A stretch of DNA of 64,000 nucleotides, taken from NCBI RefSeq assembly GCF_000287675.1, contig NZ_ALJL01000025.1:1-64000 (forward strand), in the 5' to 3' direction. The position numbers and the translations under genes were made by a program. Every line of letters begins with the position of its first letter. Position 1 is the first letter of the stretch. This stretch comes from Lachnoanaerobaculum sp. ICM7 (GTDB lineage: Bacteria > Bacillota > Clostridia > Lachnospirales > Lachnospiraceae). Below the pieces are notes generated by a model, which did no database searches, had not been told where the DNA came from, and was given only the letters and a program-made list of their open reading frames with translations. Below, piece after piece: positions 19,033-27,644 of the stretch.

Positions 19033-19866
19033 ATGAGAAAATTATTTGTTATGTCATTGGCAGCATTACTTGTAATGGCAAGTGCTATGCCGACCTTTGC
19101 AATCGGAGAAGGTCTGGAAAAAGATGACGGAGGATACTACTTTGAAAAAGATAACGGTGAACGTGCAAGGAATGAATGGGTATATGTAGAATACGAGGGT
19201 AAAGGATATTGGTATTATATGACTGATTATGGCTATCCTTTAAGATCGGCTATAACACCGGACGGCTATAAGGTAAATTCTAACGGACATTGGATTGATG
19301 AGGGGAATTTAAGCAGCGACTCTTATGAATATGATAAGGATTATATGTTATTTATAAGCAACTTGGTATTTGATGATTTTTATGACAATAATCCTATCAG
19401 TTCGGGTCTTAATAAAAAAAGAGAAAACTTCTCTTCCGCAGATAAAGCACTCATTACCTATGCTTATGTATACTTTAAAAAAGATAGTAGGATAAGTGAA
19501 AAACGTTCAGGTCGTTATGATTTATACAATGTAGTAAGCAAGGACAATCTAATGTCCATAATGAAAGATCTTACAGGCTCAAGTAATGAAACTGATATGC
19601 AAGAATTTGCAAAGTATGGAACTTTAAAAGGAGATACTTATTGGGTTCAGGCTGGTGGAAGTTTTGGCGCTGCCGGCGATTCTTATCTGTCCGACAAAAA
19701 TATTCAATTAAGTATAGAGGGCAATAGAGTTAAAATCACCGGTGATGTTTTGCGTTATCAGGCTAATTCAGGGTATGTTCCAATTAAGAAATATAACGCA
19801 TACTTTACCATAAGCGATGCTCCACAACTGGGATTTTTAAGATTTGATGAACTTAATATTCAATAG
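19033..19866 (+). CDS. Small secreted protein with one cell-wall-binding repeat, unknown C-terminal domain
   Basis: The 277-residue protein has a signal peptide (MRKLFVMSLAALLVMASAMPTFA), then a binding-repeat pair (GGYYFEKDNGERARNEWV, GYWYYMTDYGYPL) and the tail DGYKVNSNGHW seen in the other surface proteins. The ~180-residue C-terminal domain (YMLFISNLVFDDFYDNN ... GFLRFDELNI) is not recognised. It contains no Cys and no obvious catalytic motif. AAAGGGG precedes the ATG. Codon use and tail show kinship with the secreted proteins at 16142 and 20727. Confidence 0.75.
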   Translation: MRKLFVMSLAALLVMASAMPTFAIGEGLEKDDGGYYFEKDNGERARNEWVYVEYEGKGYWYYMTDYGYPLRSAITPDGYKVNSNGHWIDEGNLSSDSYEYDKDYMLFISNLVFDDFYDNNPISSGLNKKRENFSSADKALITYAYVYFKKDSRISEKRSGRYDLYNVVSKDNLMSIMKDLTGSSNETDMQEFAKYGTLKGDTYWVQAGGSFGAAGDSYLSDKNIQLSIEGNRVKITGDVLRYQANSGYVPIKKYNAYFTISDAPQLGFLRFDELNIQ

Positions 19867-19879
19867 TTATAAATAGATA

Positions 19880-20010
19880 ATTGCGAAACTTGCTAAGCTC
19901 TTTTGCAATCTTCGTTGAAAACAAAGATGAATTTGTGCAAAGCACAAATTCTAAGCTGAAAAGTTGATAACTGCAAGATTTAAGTGCACTTTAATAAGCA
20001 TAGTGCTTAT
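19880..20010. repeat. Cluster of successive small hairpins
   Basis: In a row: ATTGCGAAA/TTTTGCAAT (19880-19909), TCTTCGTT/AACAAAGA (19909-19927, one mismatch), a perfect GAATTTGTGC/GCACAAATTC (19929-19951), then the short palindromes AAGTGCACTT and AAGCA-TAG-TGCTT near 19981-20010. This may be a decayed MITE-like element or structured RNA. It lies in the gene-poor stretch 19867-20726. Confidence 0.4.
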
Positions 20011-20170
20011 ATAAAGTTGATAAGTCATAAGCAATTAAAGATTTTAAACTTCTGATACGTTGTCGTTGATTAATTTTATCAGCAACAATTACAGTTAATA
20101 ACTGAGATGTACCGGCTGGCAGTGAATCGGAATGTGGTGTTTTTTCATTTGTTGTTTTCCTTTTGGTCAT
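19991..20170 (-). CDS. Hypothetical 59-residue protein (uncertain)
   Basis: On the minus strand an ATG at 20170 follows AAGGAT at ~9 bases and opens a basic 59-residue frame (MTKRKTTNEK ... LLTVIVADKINQRQRIRSLK). It overlaps no other gene. The composition is protein-like, but there is no family I recognise; it may equally be an ORF of a decayed element. Confidence 0.25.
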   Translation of the reverse strand: MTKRKTTNEKTPHSDSLPAGTSQLLTVIVADKINQRQRIRSLKSLIAYDLSTLYKHYAY

Positions 20171-20196
20171 GCAGAAACTATCCTTAAAGTGGTTGA

Positions 20197-20409
20197 TTGA
20201 TAAGGGATGGTGATGAGTGGCTACGAGGTGATGGAAGCTCTTTATTAAAATATCCATTTGGGTCAATATCGGATATTAGTATGATTTATGCCGGAGCGGT
20301 TACCGGCTCAAAAGATGACGCTCGTAAAGAGTTTTATAATTTTATTGCGGAAACTTGTCCCGAAAATTCTTTGGTACATTTTGAACAAAGTAGTTGCCCT
20401 GTTGAGTAG
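20197..20409 (+). pseudogene. Gene fragment, 70 residues, no proper start
   Basis: The frame from TTG 20197 (GDEWLRGDGSSLLKYPFG ... FYNFIAETCPENSLV) has protein-like composition but no ribosome-binding site. It sits in a stretch with no other gene, so it is probably the 3' remnant of a lost gene. The 317 bases from 20410 to 20726 are AT-rich and hold no gene that I can see. Confidence 0.3.
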
Positions 20410-20726
20410 AGCTTGATTTAATAACATTTATTAGAAAATTATTATTATTTTAGATAGCAATTTAAACATAAGTTCTTTTGGAATAAGGCATAAAAATAAT
20501 AGGAGAAATTTTAATGTTATTAATGAGAATATGAAGAAAAGTCTATAAATAAAAATATCTTATAAAGGGTGTAATATGTTATACAGTATTTTCATCCTTG
20601 TTATATAATATAGAATTTAAATTTGCATTCACAAGACTTAAAATAGAATGAATATCATTTAGATTAAATTTATATAATCATTAATATGGTAAATGTGAAT
20701 AAAAAATAATATTAAGGAGATGTTTG

Positions 20727-21512
20727 ATGAGAAAAGTAATTTTAGCAGCAGCGATAACAACTTTCAGCTGCATAATGACAATAAGTGCATATGCAGGCAA
20801 TTGGGTAAAAAATAATACCGGTTGGTGGTATGATAACGGTAACGGTACTTGGCCGTCATCATCATGGCAGTGGATAGACGGTAACTCTGACGGAATAGCG
20901 GAGTGCTACTACTTTGACGGTTCAGGTTATTGTATGATCAATACTACTACACCTGACAATTACATTGTAAATAATTCAGGGGCATGGACTGTAAACGGAG
21001 TAGTACAAACAAAAAATGCAGGCACTGAAAAAAGCGACAGCTATTATATGGAAAAGTATGCATCTGTGATAGATAAATGGAGAAACGACGAAGCCGGATA
21101 TGCACTGGATCCTGTTTACGATTTTATAGATATAAATGGAAATGGCAGTAAGGAGCTGATAATAGGAGAGAGAGATAATGGTTTCATTAGAGGTATATAC
21201 ACTTTAAATAATGAAACTCCTGTTGAGATTGTAATTGACCCGGGTGTTAGTGCTTGGAGATTTAATGTTCTTAAAGGTGGATATATTTCAACCAGTAACA
21301 GTAATGCCAGTTGGGATACCAACAGTCTCTCTATATTAGATAGTAATGATAACAGAGTTTGGGTGAGTACGGCAAATTATACACATATCTTTGACGAGCC
21401 TGAGGTTTATGAAGTAAATGATGTTAAAGTATCTAGAGAAGCATATATTGATGAACTGAATAAGTATAATATTGAAAAAGAAAATATAAGATTAACAAGA
21501 AATTTTAAATAA
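20727..21512 (+). CDS. Small secreted protein with cell-wall-binding repeat, unknown C-terminal domain
   Basis: The 261-residue protein has a signal peptide (MRKVILAAAITTFSCIMTISAYA) and an N-terminal binding repeat (TGWWYDNGNGTWPSSSW, CYYFDGSGYCM), followed by a tail (NYIVNNSGAW). The C-terminal ~165 residues begin with an EF-hand/VCBS-like calcium loop (DFIDINGNGSKELIIGE), then GFIRGIYTLNN; similar secreted proteins of unknown role are common in Lachnospiraceae. ATG 20727 with AAGGAG 7 bases upstream is preferred over TTG 20724. It has a strong downstream hairpin. Confidence 0.78.
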   Translation: MRKVILAAAITTFSCIMTISAYAGNWVKNNTGWWYDNGNGTWPSSSWQWIDGNSDGIAECYYFDGSGYCMINTTTPDNYIVNNSGAWTVNGVVQTKNAGTEKSDSYYMEKYASVIDKWRNDEAGYALDPVYDFIDINGNGSKELIIGERDNGFIRGIYTLNNETPVEIVIDPGVSAWRFNVLKGGYISTSNSNASWDTNSLSILDSNDNRVWVSTANYTHIFDEPEVYEVNDVKVSREAYIDELNKYNIEKENIRLTRNFK

Positions 21513-21547
21513 TTAAAGATATGTTTTTATAAAATATAGCTTAAATA

Positions 21548-21582
21548 AAACTTGCATTAAGGATAAACTTAGTGCAAGTTTT
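21548..21582 (+). terminator. Intrinsic terminator
   Basis: The stem AAACTTGCATTAAG/CTTAGTGCAAGTTT (one G-U pair) is followed by TT. It has an A-run on the 5' side, so it may act in both directions between two convergent genes. Confidence 0.75.
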
Positions 21583-21630
21583 GTTGTAAAGATTAATTAA
21601 ATAAGTGTTTAACTAAATGAAAAACTTCAT

Positions 21631-22041
21631 TTAAATCTCTATCTCTCTCCCCAGCGACATAAATGAAAATATACCGACTGCAAGCTCCACATCGTCCTGA
21701 TCTTTTACTGATATGTTGTAGACGGAGATTTTCTTTCCTTTCTTTATTTCTGTGGCGGTAGCGGAAAGTTCTTTTGTATTTAAGCCGGCACGCAGATAAT
21801 GGAAGTTTCCGTCAATTGTAGTAACATGTACTCCGTAGGAACTTGCAGCAGCACCGCCTGCTATATCGGCGATGGTATAAAGGCAGCCTCCATGTATTGA
21901 ATCTATTGGATTTAAAAGTTCTTTTGTGACTTTCATTTCAGCTTTGGCATAGCCGTTTGAAAGTTCGGTAAGTTCTATACCAAGTAATTTTGCGAAGTTG
22001 TTGTTTATATTTCTAAATGATTTCAGTTTCTCATAATCCAT
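21631..22041 (-). CDS. PaaI-family hotdog thioesterase
   Basis: This 136-residue protein hydrolyses acyl- or aryl-CoA thioesters. It has the hotdog signature HGGCLYTIADIAGG followed by TIDGNFHYLRAG, typical of PaaI/YbgC-like enzymes. Two candidate starts exist: ATG 22047 directly abuts AGGAGG, whereas ATG 22041 has a 6-base spacing and is chosen. The only confident minus-strand gene in the window. A 7-bp stem AATCGGA/TCCGATT (22057-22076) lies just before its Shine-Dalgarno. The natural substrate is unknown. Confidence 0.85.
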   Translation of the reverse strand: MDYEKLKSFRNINNNFAKLLGIELTELSNGYAKAEMKVTKELLNPIDSIHGGCLYTIADIAGGAAASSYGVHVTTIDGNFHYLRAGLNTKELSATATEIKKGKKISVYNISVKDQDDVELAVGIFSFMSLGREIEI

Positions 22042-22148
22042 ATGCATCCTCCTGATAATCGGAATTTACTCCGATTGATTTTAATAATTATACAATAATA
22101 TGTACCATATAAAAATATCATTTTTATTTTACACGTAAATAATATGTA

Positions 22149-22177
22149 TTGTATTAATGAAATATATGTGCTAATAT
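22149..22177 (+). promoter_or_regulatory. Promoter for the leader and AAA+ ATPase gene
   Basis: TTGTAT (22149-22154) and TAATAT (22172-22177) are spaced by 17 bases. Transcription would start near 22184, leaving a ~250-base untranslated leader. Confidence 0.5.
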
Positions 22178-22207
22178 ATCTAGGTAAAATTTAATTGAAT
22201 TATTTTT

Positions 22208-22400
22208 AGCCATTGTTTTTAGAATGAATTGTACTACCTGGGGGTAGTGTGTCAATTTTAAAGGCAATGGCTTTTTGCTGTGCTTTTTTGCACCTTGAAA
22301 ATCAAATCCGTAGATGCAAATGACGGCCGGCCGGGGAAGTATGCGATGAACTAAAATAAAGTGAGCATGCCAAGGAAGAGTCATTGCAGACTGCGACAGT
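22208..22400 (+). ncRNA. Candidate structured leader RNA upstream of the AAA+ gene
   Basis: A three-tier hairpin is visible: AGCCATTG (22208) with CAATGGCT (ends 22272), inside it AATTG/CAATT, and inside that ACTACC/GGTAGT. Five T residues follow, so it can act as a terminator. A small hairpin GTGC-T6-GCAC (22280-22293) comes next. Then GCAAATGAC (22316) pairs with GTCATTGC (22380) around a GC-rich core (GGCCGGCCGGGG, ATGC/GCAT). The region is far more GC-rich than the surrounding intergenic DNA. I do not recognise it as a known riboswitch class. Confidence 0.45.
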
Positions 22401-22435
22401 AACAAAACAATTTAAAAACGAAAAGAGGTATGGCA

Positions 22436-24229
22436 ATGAATAAAACAAATGAAATACGTAAAGAATTTTTATGTTCAACATCAATAGTATATACAGGTGA
22501 ATTTAACGGTGAGGTGTATGGTGTCAGTGACAGATTTATGACCTATGGAATGTATTTAAAAGATGGTGAGACTTTGGGATTTGAAATTGTAATGAATCAG
22601 GGTGAGCCTTATAAAAACTATATATACTTGGATTCGGATAATGAGGTTTCTACAGATGAGTTTGACTGGATTTTCAACAATTATGCAAAGGTGATTCCGG
22701 ATAAGTATATTTTGGAAGATAAAACACCAGAAAATGACAGAATAAAGTATAGAGCGGTTGCCTGTGAGAGTTTGAATATTAATTTTATAGATGATGACAT
22801 AATATATATGATTCCTAATTCCGGATATTTTAAGGCAATGTGTAAGGAGATAAGCGAGGTTGGAGGACATATCAGTGTGATTATTAAAGCTGGAGGAAAT
22901 AAAGACGGTAATGTTGGAAGTATTGTTTTTGATTTTCCGCAAAGAATATCCAAAAAGCTTAAATCACTTATAAGTATGGTCTTTAAGGGTTGTGTTTTGG
23001 AAGAGGTAGGCGATGAAGTAAGTGATAATAATATAAGTAAAAAGAATTTAAGAGATTATATTATTATTCTTTTGAAAATACTTGGTATGCAGCAAAAGGT
23101 GGATAAGGACTCCATTGACAATCTGGAACTTGGGGTTCGCTCCTACAATGCATTAAAAAAAGCGAATATTACTTCTATAAAAAGGCTTCTTGAGATGTCC
23201 GATATGGAACTTCTTAAGATTAGAAATCTCGGCAGGAAATGTATTTCAGAGATTAGAACACAGCTTATTGAAAAAAATTATGTGAGTTCTTATGAGGATC
23301 AATTTTTTGAAAATATGGACTCTATCGTATTGCCGGAAATGCCTAAAGATATTTTTGAAGATATAGCGGATAAGCGTAACTATATGGATGAACTACAGGC
23401 TTTGGTAGGTATAAGGGCTGTAAAGGATCAGGTGAAAAAGATTTTGGCATTTGCAAAGATGAGAAAGGCTATGGAAGAAAATGGGAAACATTTAGAACCT
23501 ATAACTTTGAATATGGAGTTTGTAGGAAATCCGGGGACTGCCAAAACCACTGTAGCAAGGATTGTTGCAGGATTACTGAAAGAAATAGGTATTATAACAA
23601 CAGGAGAGTTTATAGAGGTAGGAAGAGCCGATCTTGTAGCAAAGTATGTGGGACAAACAGCTCCCATGATACAAAATGTATTTCAAAGGGCAAAGGGCGG
23701 TGTGCTCTTTATAGATGAGGCGTATTCACTTTTGGAAGAAGTAAGGGGAGGATTCGGTGATGAAGCTATAAATATGATTGTTCAGGAGATGGAAAACAAC
23801 AGAAAGGATACTATAGTAATATTTGCCGGTTATCCTGATGAGATGGATGAGTTCTTCTTGCGAAATCAGGGGCTTAGATCAAGAGTACCTTTTAGAGTAA
23901 ATTTTGAAGACTATAATGTTGAGGAGATGTTAGATATATGTAAACTGGAAGCCTTTAAGAAGGGATTTTTGACAGATGACATGGCTGATAAAAAGATTAT
24001 GGAAATATGTGAGAAATCTATTGAAAATAAAAATAATGGAAACGGAAGATTTTGCAGAAATCTGATAGAAATGGGAGTACTCAATTTTGCATTCAGAAAC
24101 TATGGAGATTTGGATGTAAATGAAAAAATAGAGTATATTTTAAGAAAAGAAGATTTCATAGATATGAATGATTTGGATTTAAAATCTGATGAGAACAACT
24201 CAAGAATAGGTTTTAAGATATCTGCTTAA
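22436..24229 (+). CDS. CbxX/SpoVK-type AAA+ ATPase with an RNA polymerase alpha-CTD-like domain
   Basis: The 597-residue protein has an unrecognised ~190-residue N-terminal region. Residues ~225-284 are very close to the alpha-subunit C-terminal domain of RNA polymerase (LELGVRSYNALKKANI, LLKIRNLGRKCISEI), keeping the Arg and Asn used for DNA contact. The C-terminal half is an AAA+ domain of the CbxX/CfxQ/SpoVK group: Walker A GNPGTAKTT (~363), KYVGQTAP pore loop, Walker B VLFIDEAYS (~424), and LRSRVPFRV arginine-finger region. ATG 22436 has AGAGG at 7-base spacing; ATG 22430 is too close. Monocistronic, behind a long structured leader. Remodelling of a DNA- or RNA-polymerase-bound partner is inference. 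Confidence 0.82.
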   Translation: MNKTNEIRKEFLCSTSIVYTGEFNGEVYGVSDRFMTYGMYLKDGETLGFEIVMNQGEPYKNYIYLDSDNEVSTDEFDWIFNNYAKVIPDKYILEDKTPENDRIKYRAVACESLNINFIDDDIIYMIPNSGYFKAMCKEISEVGGHISVIIKAGGNKDGNVGSIVFDFPQRISKKLKSLISMVFKGCVLEEVGDEVSDNNISKKNLRDYIIILLKILGMQQKVDKDSIDNLELGVRSYNALKKANITSIKRLLEMSDMELLKIRNLGRKCISEIRTQLIEKNYVSSYEDQFFENMDSIVLPEMPKDIFEDIADKRNYMDELQALVGIRAVKDQVKKILAFAKMRKAMEENGKHLEPITLNMEFVGNPGTAKTTVARIVAGLLKEIGIITTGEFIEVGRADLVAKYVGQTAPMIQNVFQRAKGGVLFIDEAYSLLEEVRGGFGDEAINMIVQEMENNRKDTIVIFAGYPDEMDEFFLRNQGLRSRVPFRVNFEDYNVEEMLDICKLEAFKKGFLTDDMADKKIMEICEKSIENKNNGNGRFCRNLIEMGVLNFAFRNYGDLDVNEKIEYILRKEDFIDMNDLDLKSDENNSRIGFKISA

Positions 24230-24253
24230 GTAGTCAAAGTTATAAAAAGTGTA

Positions 24254-24287
24254 ATAAAGTATCCTTTATACAGAAATATCGTATTTC
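24254..24287 (+). terminator. Weak tandem hairpins after the AAA+ gene
   Basis: ATAAAG-TATC-CTTTAT (24254-24269) and AGAAATA-TCG-TATTTCT (24272-24288) are short AT-rich stems in the mreB upstream region. Possible termination signals only. Confidence 0.3.
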
Positions 24288-24314
24288 TTTATAATTTATT
24301 TCTAAATATTGATA

Positions 24315-24343
24315 TTGGCTAAATGCATTATTTGTTGTAGAAT
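24315..24343 (+). promoter_or_regulatory. Probable mreB promoter
   Basis: TTGGCT (24315-24320) and TAGAAT (24338-24343) are spaced by 17 bases, ~45 bases before the mreB start. Confidence 0.45.
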
Positions 24344-24394
24344 AGTATACAGTGTGTTACATTAAAATTTATAATAAGTAATTTGGAGGAGAAT

Positions 24395-25405
24395 ATGTTT
24401 TGGTTTACATCCAATGACATTGGTATAGATCTTGGAACAGCAAGTATCTTAGTTTATATAAAGGGCAAGGGTGTTGTTTTAAAAGAGCCAAGTGTTGTAG
24501 CTATAGATAGAGAAAACGGTAAGATACAGGCCATAGGTGAGGAAGCCAGACTTATGATCGGAAGAACACCGGGAAATATTGTGGCAGTAAGACCGCTTCG
24601 TCAGGGTGTTATTTCAGATTATACAATAACAGAAAAGATGTTAAAGTACTTTATCGACAAGGCTGTAGGAAAGAAGACTTTCAGAAAGCCGAGAATTGCA
24701 GTATGTATCCCGTCAGGTGCTACTGAGGTCGAGAAGAAGGCTGTAGAGGATGCAACATATTCTGCAGGTGCAAGAGAAGTTAAGATTATTGAAGAGCCTG
24801 TAGCGGCTGCTATAGGTGCAGGAATTGATATTGAAAAGGCTGTAGGAAACATGATAGTTGATATCGGTGGTGGTACAGCTGATATAGCTGTTATCTCTCT
24901 TGGAGGTACTGTTGTAAGTACATCAATTAAGATTGCAGGTGACGATTTCGATGAGTCTATTGTTAGATATATGAGAAAGAAGCACAATCTTTTAATCGGT
25001 GAGAGAACAGCAGAGGAAATTAAGATTAATATCGGTGCAGCATACAGAAGACCTGAGGTTCTTACTATGGAAGTTAAGGGTAGAAACCTTGTAACAGGAC
25101 TTCCAAAGACTATAGAGGTTAACTCTGATGAGACTTTAGAGGCACTTAGAGAGCCGGCAATGCAGATCGTAGACTCAGTTCACAATGTTTTGGAGAGAAC
25201 ACCACCTGAGCTTGCAGCCGATGTATATGACAGAGGTATTGTACTTACCGGTGGTGGTGCATTACTTTCAGGTCTTGACGCTCTTATTGAGGAAAAGACA
25301 GGTATCAACACAGTAATAGCTGACAATCCTTTGACAGCGGTTGCTATCGGTACAGGTAAGTTTATTGAGTTCAGATCCGGTAATAAGGGAGATTCTAAAA
25401 AATAA
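24395..25405 (+). CDS. mreB: Rod-shape determining actin homologue MreB
   Basis: MreB, 336 residues, forms membrane-associated filaments that guide lateral wall synthesis. The actin-fold phosphate loops are visible: DIGIDLGTASILVY at the start, DIGGGTADIAVISLGG, and GIVLTGGGALLSGLD. PSVVAID and IPSGATEVEKKAV are also typical. ATG 24395 is preceded by GGAGGA at 4-base spacing. There is no mreC or mreD beside it; recD2 follows 1 base after the stop. It may be an Mbl-type paralogue, which sequence alone cannot exclude. Confidence 0.93.
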   Translation: MFWFTSNDIGIDLGTASILVYIKGKGVVLKEPSVVAIDRENGKIQAIGEEARLMIGRTPGNIVAVRPLRQGVISDYTITEKMLKYFIDKAVGKKTFRKPRIAVCIPSGATEVEKKAVEDATYSAGAREVKIIEEPVAAAIGAGIDIEKAVGNMIVDIGGGTADIAVISLGGTVVSTSIKIAGDDFDESIVRYMRKKHNLLIGERTAEEIKINIGAAYRRPEVLTMEVKGRNLVTGLPKTIEVNSDETLEALREPAMQIVDSVHNVLERTPPELAADVYDRGIVLTGGGALLSGLDALIEEKTGINTVIADNPLTAVAIGTGKFIEFRSGNKGDSKK

Positions 25406-25406
25406 T

Positions 25407-27641
25407 ATGTCAACAGTATCAGGCTATATCGAAAAAATCATTTATAGGAATGAAACTAATGGCTATACTGTGCTCAGCGTGGAGGCCGATGATGACGATT
25501 ATGTCCTTGTCGGTACCTTCAACTATATCGCTGAAGGTGAATTTATAAAGGCAAATGGAAATATGAAGCTGCATCCAAACTATGGAGAGCAGCTTTTTGT
25601 CGATGAATACGAAATCATAGAGCCGAGAGAACTTGACAGTATACAAAAGTATCTGGAATCTTCCGCAATAAAGGGTGTGGGCGAGGCACTGGCAAAAAGA
25701 ATAGTTAAAAAGTTTAAGATGGACACTCTTAGGGTGATGGAAGAAGAACCTGAAAGGCTGGCAGAGGTAAAAGGTGTAAGTGAAAAGCTTGCAAGATCCA
25801 TAAGCGAACAGATACAGGAAAAGAAGTCCATGCGTGATGCTATGATTTTTTTACAAAAGTTTGGAATCAGCATGAAGCTTTCCGCAAAGATATATATGGA
25901 ATACGGAAGTAAAATATATACTATAATAGAGACAAATCCATATAAACTTGCAGATGATATAGACGGTATAGGTTTTAAGATTGCAGACGATATTGCCAAA
26001 AAGGTAGGTATTACAGCTGATTCCAAGTTTCGTGCCATTGCAGGAGTGGAGTATATTTTATCAAATGCCATGATGTCCGGACATCTATATCTGCCTGATA
26101 CAGTTTTAAATGCTGAATTCCTTGATTTATTCGGTGAAAATATATTTGACTTTGATTCTTTACTTTCAGAAATGCAGATGGAAAAAAGAATCGTTGTGAA
26201 GAAAAATGAAGAAACTCAAGTTTATCTTTCACAGTGCTATTATACTGAACTGGCGGTAGCAAAAATGCTGACAGATATCAATATAAAAGCAAAGTATGAT
26301 ATAGAAAAGATAGAAGAGAAAATTCTAAAGATTGAGGATAAAGAAGGTATTGTCCTGGATGACTTGCAAAGGCAGGCGGTAATAGAATCCATAAGCAGCG
26401 GTCTTATAATAATCACCGGAGGACCGGGAACCGGAAAGACTACGACTATAAATACTATTATCAAATACTTTGAAAGCGAAGGCGAAAGTATTGCGCTCGC
26501 AGCTCCTACGGGAAGAGCGGCAAAGAGGATGTCGGAAGCTACATCATATGAAGCGAAAACCATTCACAGACTTCTGGAAATAACACCTAATAACAGTGAT
26601 AATTCAAGCAATATAGGTACTCATTTTGAGAGAAATGAAGACAATCCGCTTGAGTCAGATGTACTTATAGTGGATGAGGTCAGTATGGTGGATATTTTTC
26701 TTATGCATGCACTTTTAAAGGCTGTAGCAATAGGAACAAGACTGATTTTAGTAGGAGACATAAATCAGCTTCCAAGTGTAGGTCCGGGAACAGTGTTAAA
26801 AGATATGATCGACTCAAATTGCTTTAATGTTGTAAGGCTTAATAAGATATTCCGCCAGTCCACAGGAAGTGATATTGTTGTAAATGCTCATAATATAATG
26901 ACAAATGAAGAGATTGATCTGGGTAAGAAGAGTAATGATTTTATTTTTATCAAACAGAGTAATCCCGAGCATGTAATGGATTCGGTTATTTCTCTTGTAA
27001 AGGATAAACTTCCTTCATATGTAAAAGCATCTACAAATGAACTTCAGGTCATGACACCTATGAGAAAGGGACCTCTCGGAGTGGAACTTTTAAACTCATT
27101 TTTACAAAATAAACTAAATCCTGCAAGTAACTCCAAAAAAGAAAAAGAATATGATGCCACAGTCTTTAGAGAAGGCGATAAGGTAATGCAGATAAAAAAC
27201 AATTACCAAAAAGAGTGGTTCGTATACAATGAAAAACATATGCCGGTGGATAAGGGGCTTGGAGTTTACAATGGTGATACCGGAATAATTAAAGAAATAG
27301 ATATGTTTTCAGAAAGCTTCACTGTTTGTTTTGATGACGGTAAGGTTTCAAATTATGAGTTTTCGGAGTTTAACGAAATTGAACTTGCATATGCCATTAC
27401 TGTTCATAAATCACAGGGAAGCGAGTATCCAGCTGTAATTATTCCCATTTATAAGGGACCTGCAATGCTTATGAACAGAAATCTTATATATACGGCTGTT
27501 ACAAGAGCAAAAAAATGTGTTGTACTTGTAGGTATTCCCGAAGTGTTTTACAGTATGATTCAAAACACTAAGGAGATGGCAAGATATACCGGTTTAAAAT
27601 CCAAAATAATTGAGCTTTCCATGTTATCTAAGGAGGATTAG
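25407..27641 (+). CDS. recD2: RecD2-type ATP-dependent DNA helicase
   Basis: This 744-residue RecD-like helicase is of the RecBC-independent type. The N-terminal region has helix-hairpin-helix-like repeats (IKGVGEALAKRIV, VKGVSEKLARSI, IDGIGFKIADDIA). The helicase core shows Walker A GGPGTGKTTT, Walker B VDEVSMVD, GDINQLPSVGPG, and C-terminal motifs ELAYAITVHKSQGSEYP and YTAVTRAKK. It unwinds 5'-3' and helps in DNA repair. ATG 25407 is chosen from the MSTVSGYIEKI start typical of the family; a longer frame from 25341 overlaps mreB. Its last codons contain the Shine-Dalgarno of comFC. Confidence 0.93.
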   Translation: MSTVSGYIEKIIYRNETNGYTVLSVEADDDDYVLVGTFNYIAEGEFIKANGNMKLHPNYGEQLFVDEYEIIEPRELDSIQKYLESSAIKGVGEALAKRIVKKFKMDTLRVMEEEPERLAEVKGVSEKLARSISEQIQEKKSMRDAMIFLQKFGISMKLSAKIYMEYGSKIYTIIETNPYKLADDIDGIGFKIADDIAKKVGITADSKFRAIAGVEYILSNAMMSGHLYLPDTVLNAEFLDLFGENIFDFDSLLSEMQMEKRIVVKKNEETQVYLSQCYYTELAVAKMLTDINIKAKYDIEKIEEKILKIEDKEGIVLDDLQRQAVIESISSGLIIITGGPGTGKTTTINTIIKYFESEGESIALAAPTGRAAKRMSEATSYEAKTIHRLLEITPNNSDNSSNIGTHFERNEDNPLESDVLIVDEVSMVDIFLMHALLKAVAIGTRLILVGDINQLPSVGPGTVLKDMIDSNCFNVVRLNKIFRQSTGSDIVVNAHNIMTNEEIDLGKKSNDFIFIKQSNPEHVMDSVISLVKDKLPSYVKASTNELQVMTPMRKGPLGVELLNSFLQNKLNPASNSKKEKEYDATVFREGDKVMQIKNNYQKEWFVYNEKHMPVDKGLGVYNGDTGIIKEIDMFSESFTVCFDDGKVSNYEFSEFNEIELAYAITVHKSQGSEYPAVIIPIYKGPAMLMNRNLIYTAVTRAKKCVVLVGIPEVFYSMIQNTKEMARYTGLKSKIIELSMLSKED

Positions 27642-27644
27642 GAC

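Noticed and set aside
22208-22400. Known riboswitch or RNA classes (cobalamin, c-di-GMP, group II intron domain V) for the leader
   Set aside because: A few short motifs looked similar, but the conserved blocks of these classes are absent.
22280-22435. Insertion-sequence end in the leader region
   Set aside because: No transposase frame, target duplication or matching terminal repeat was found.
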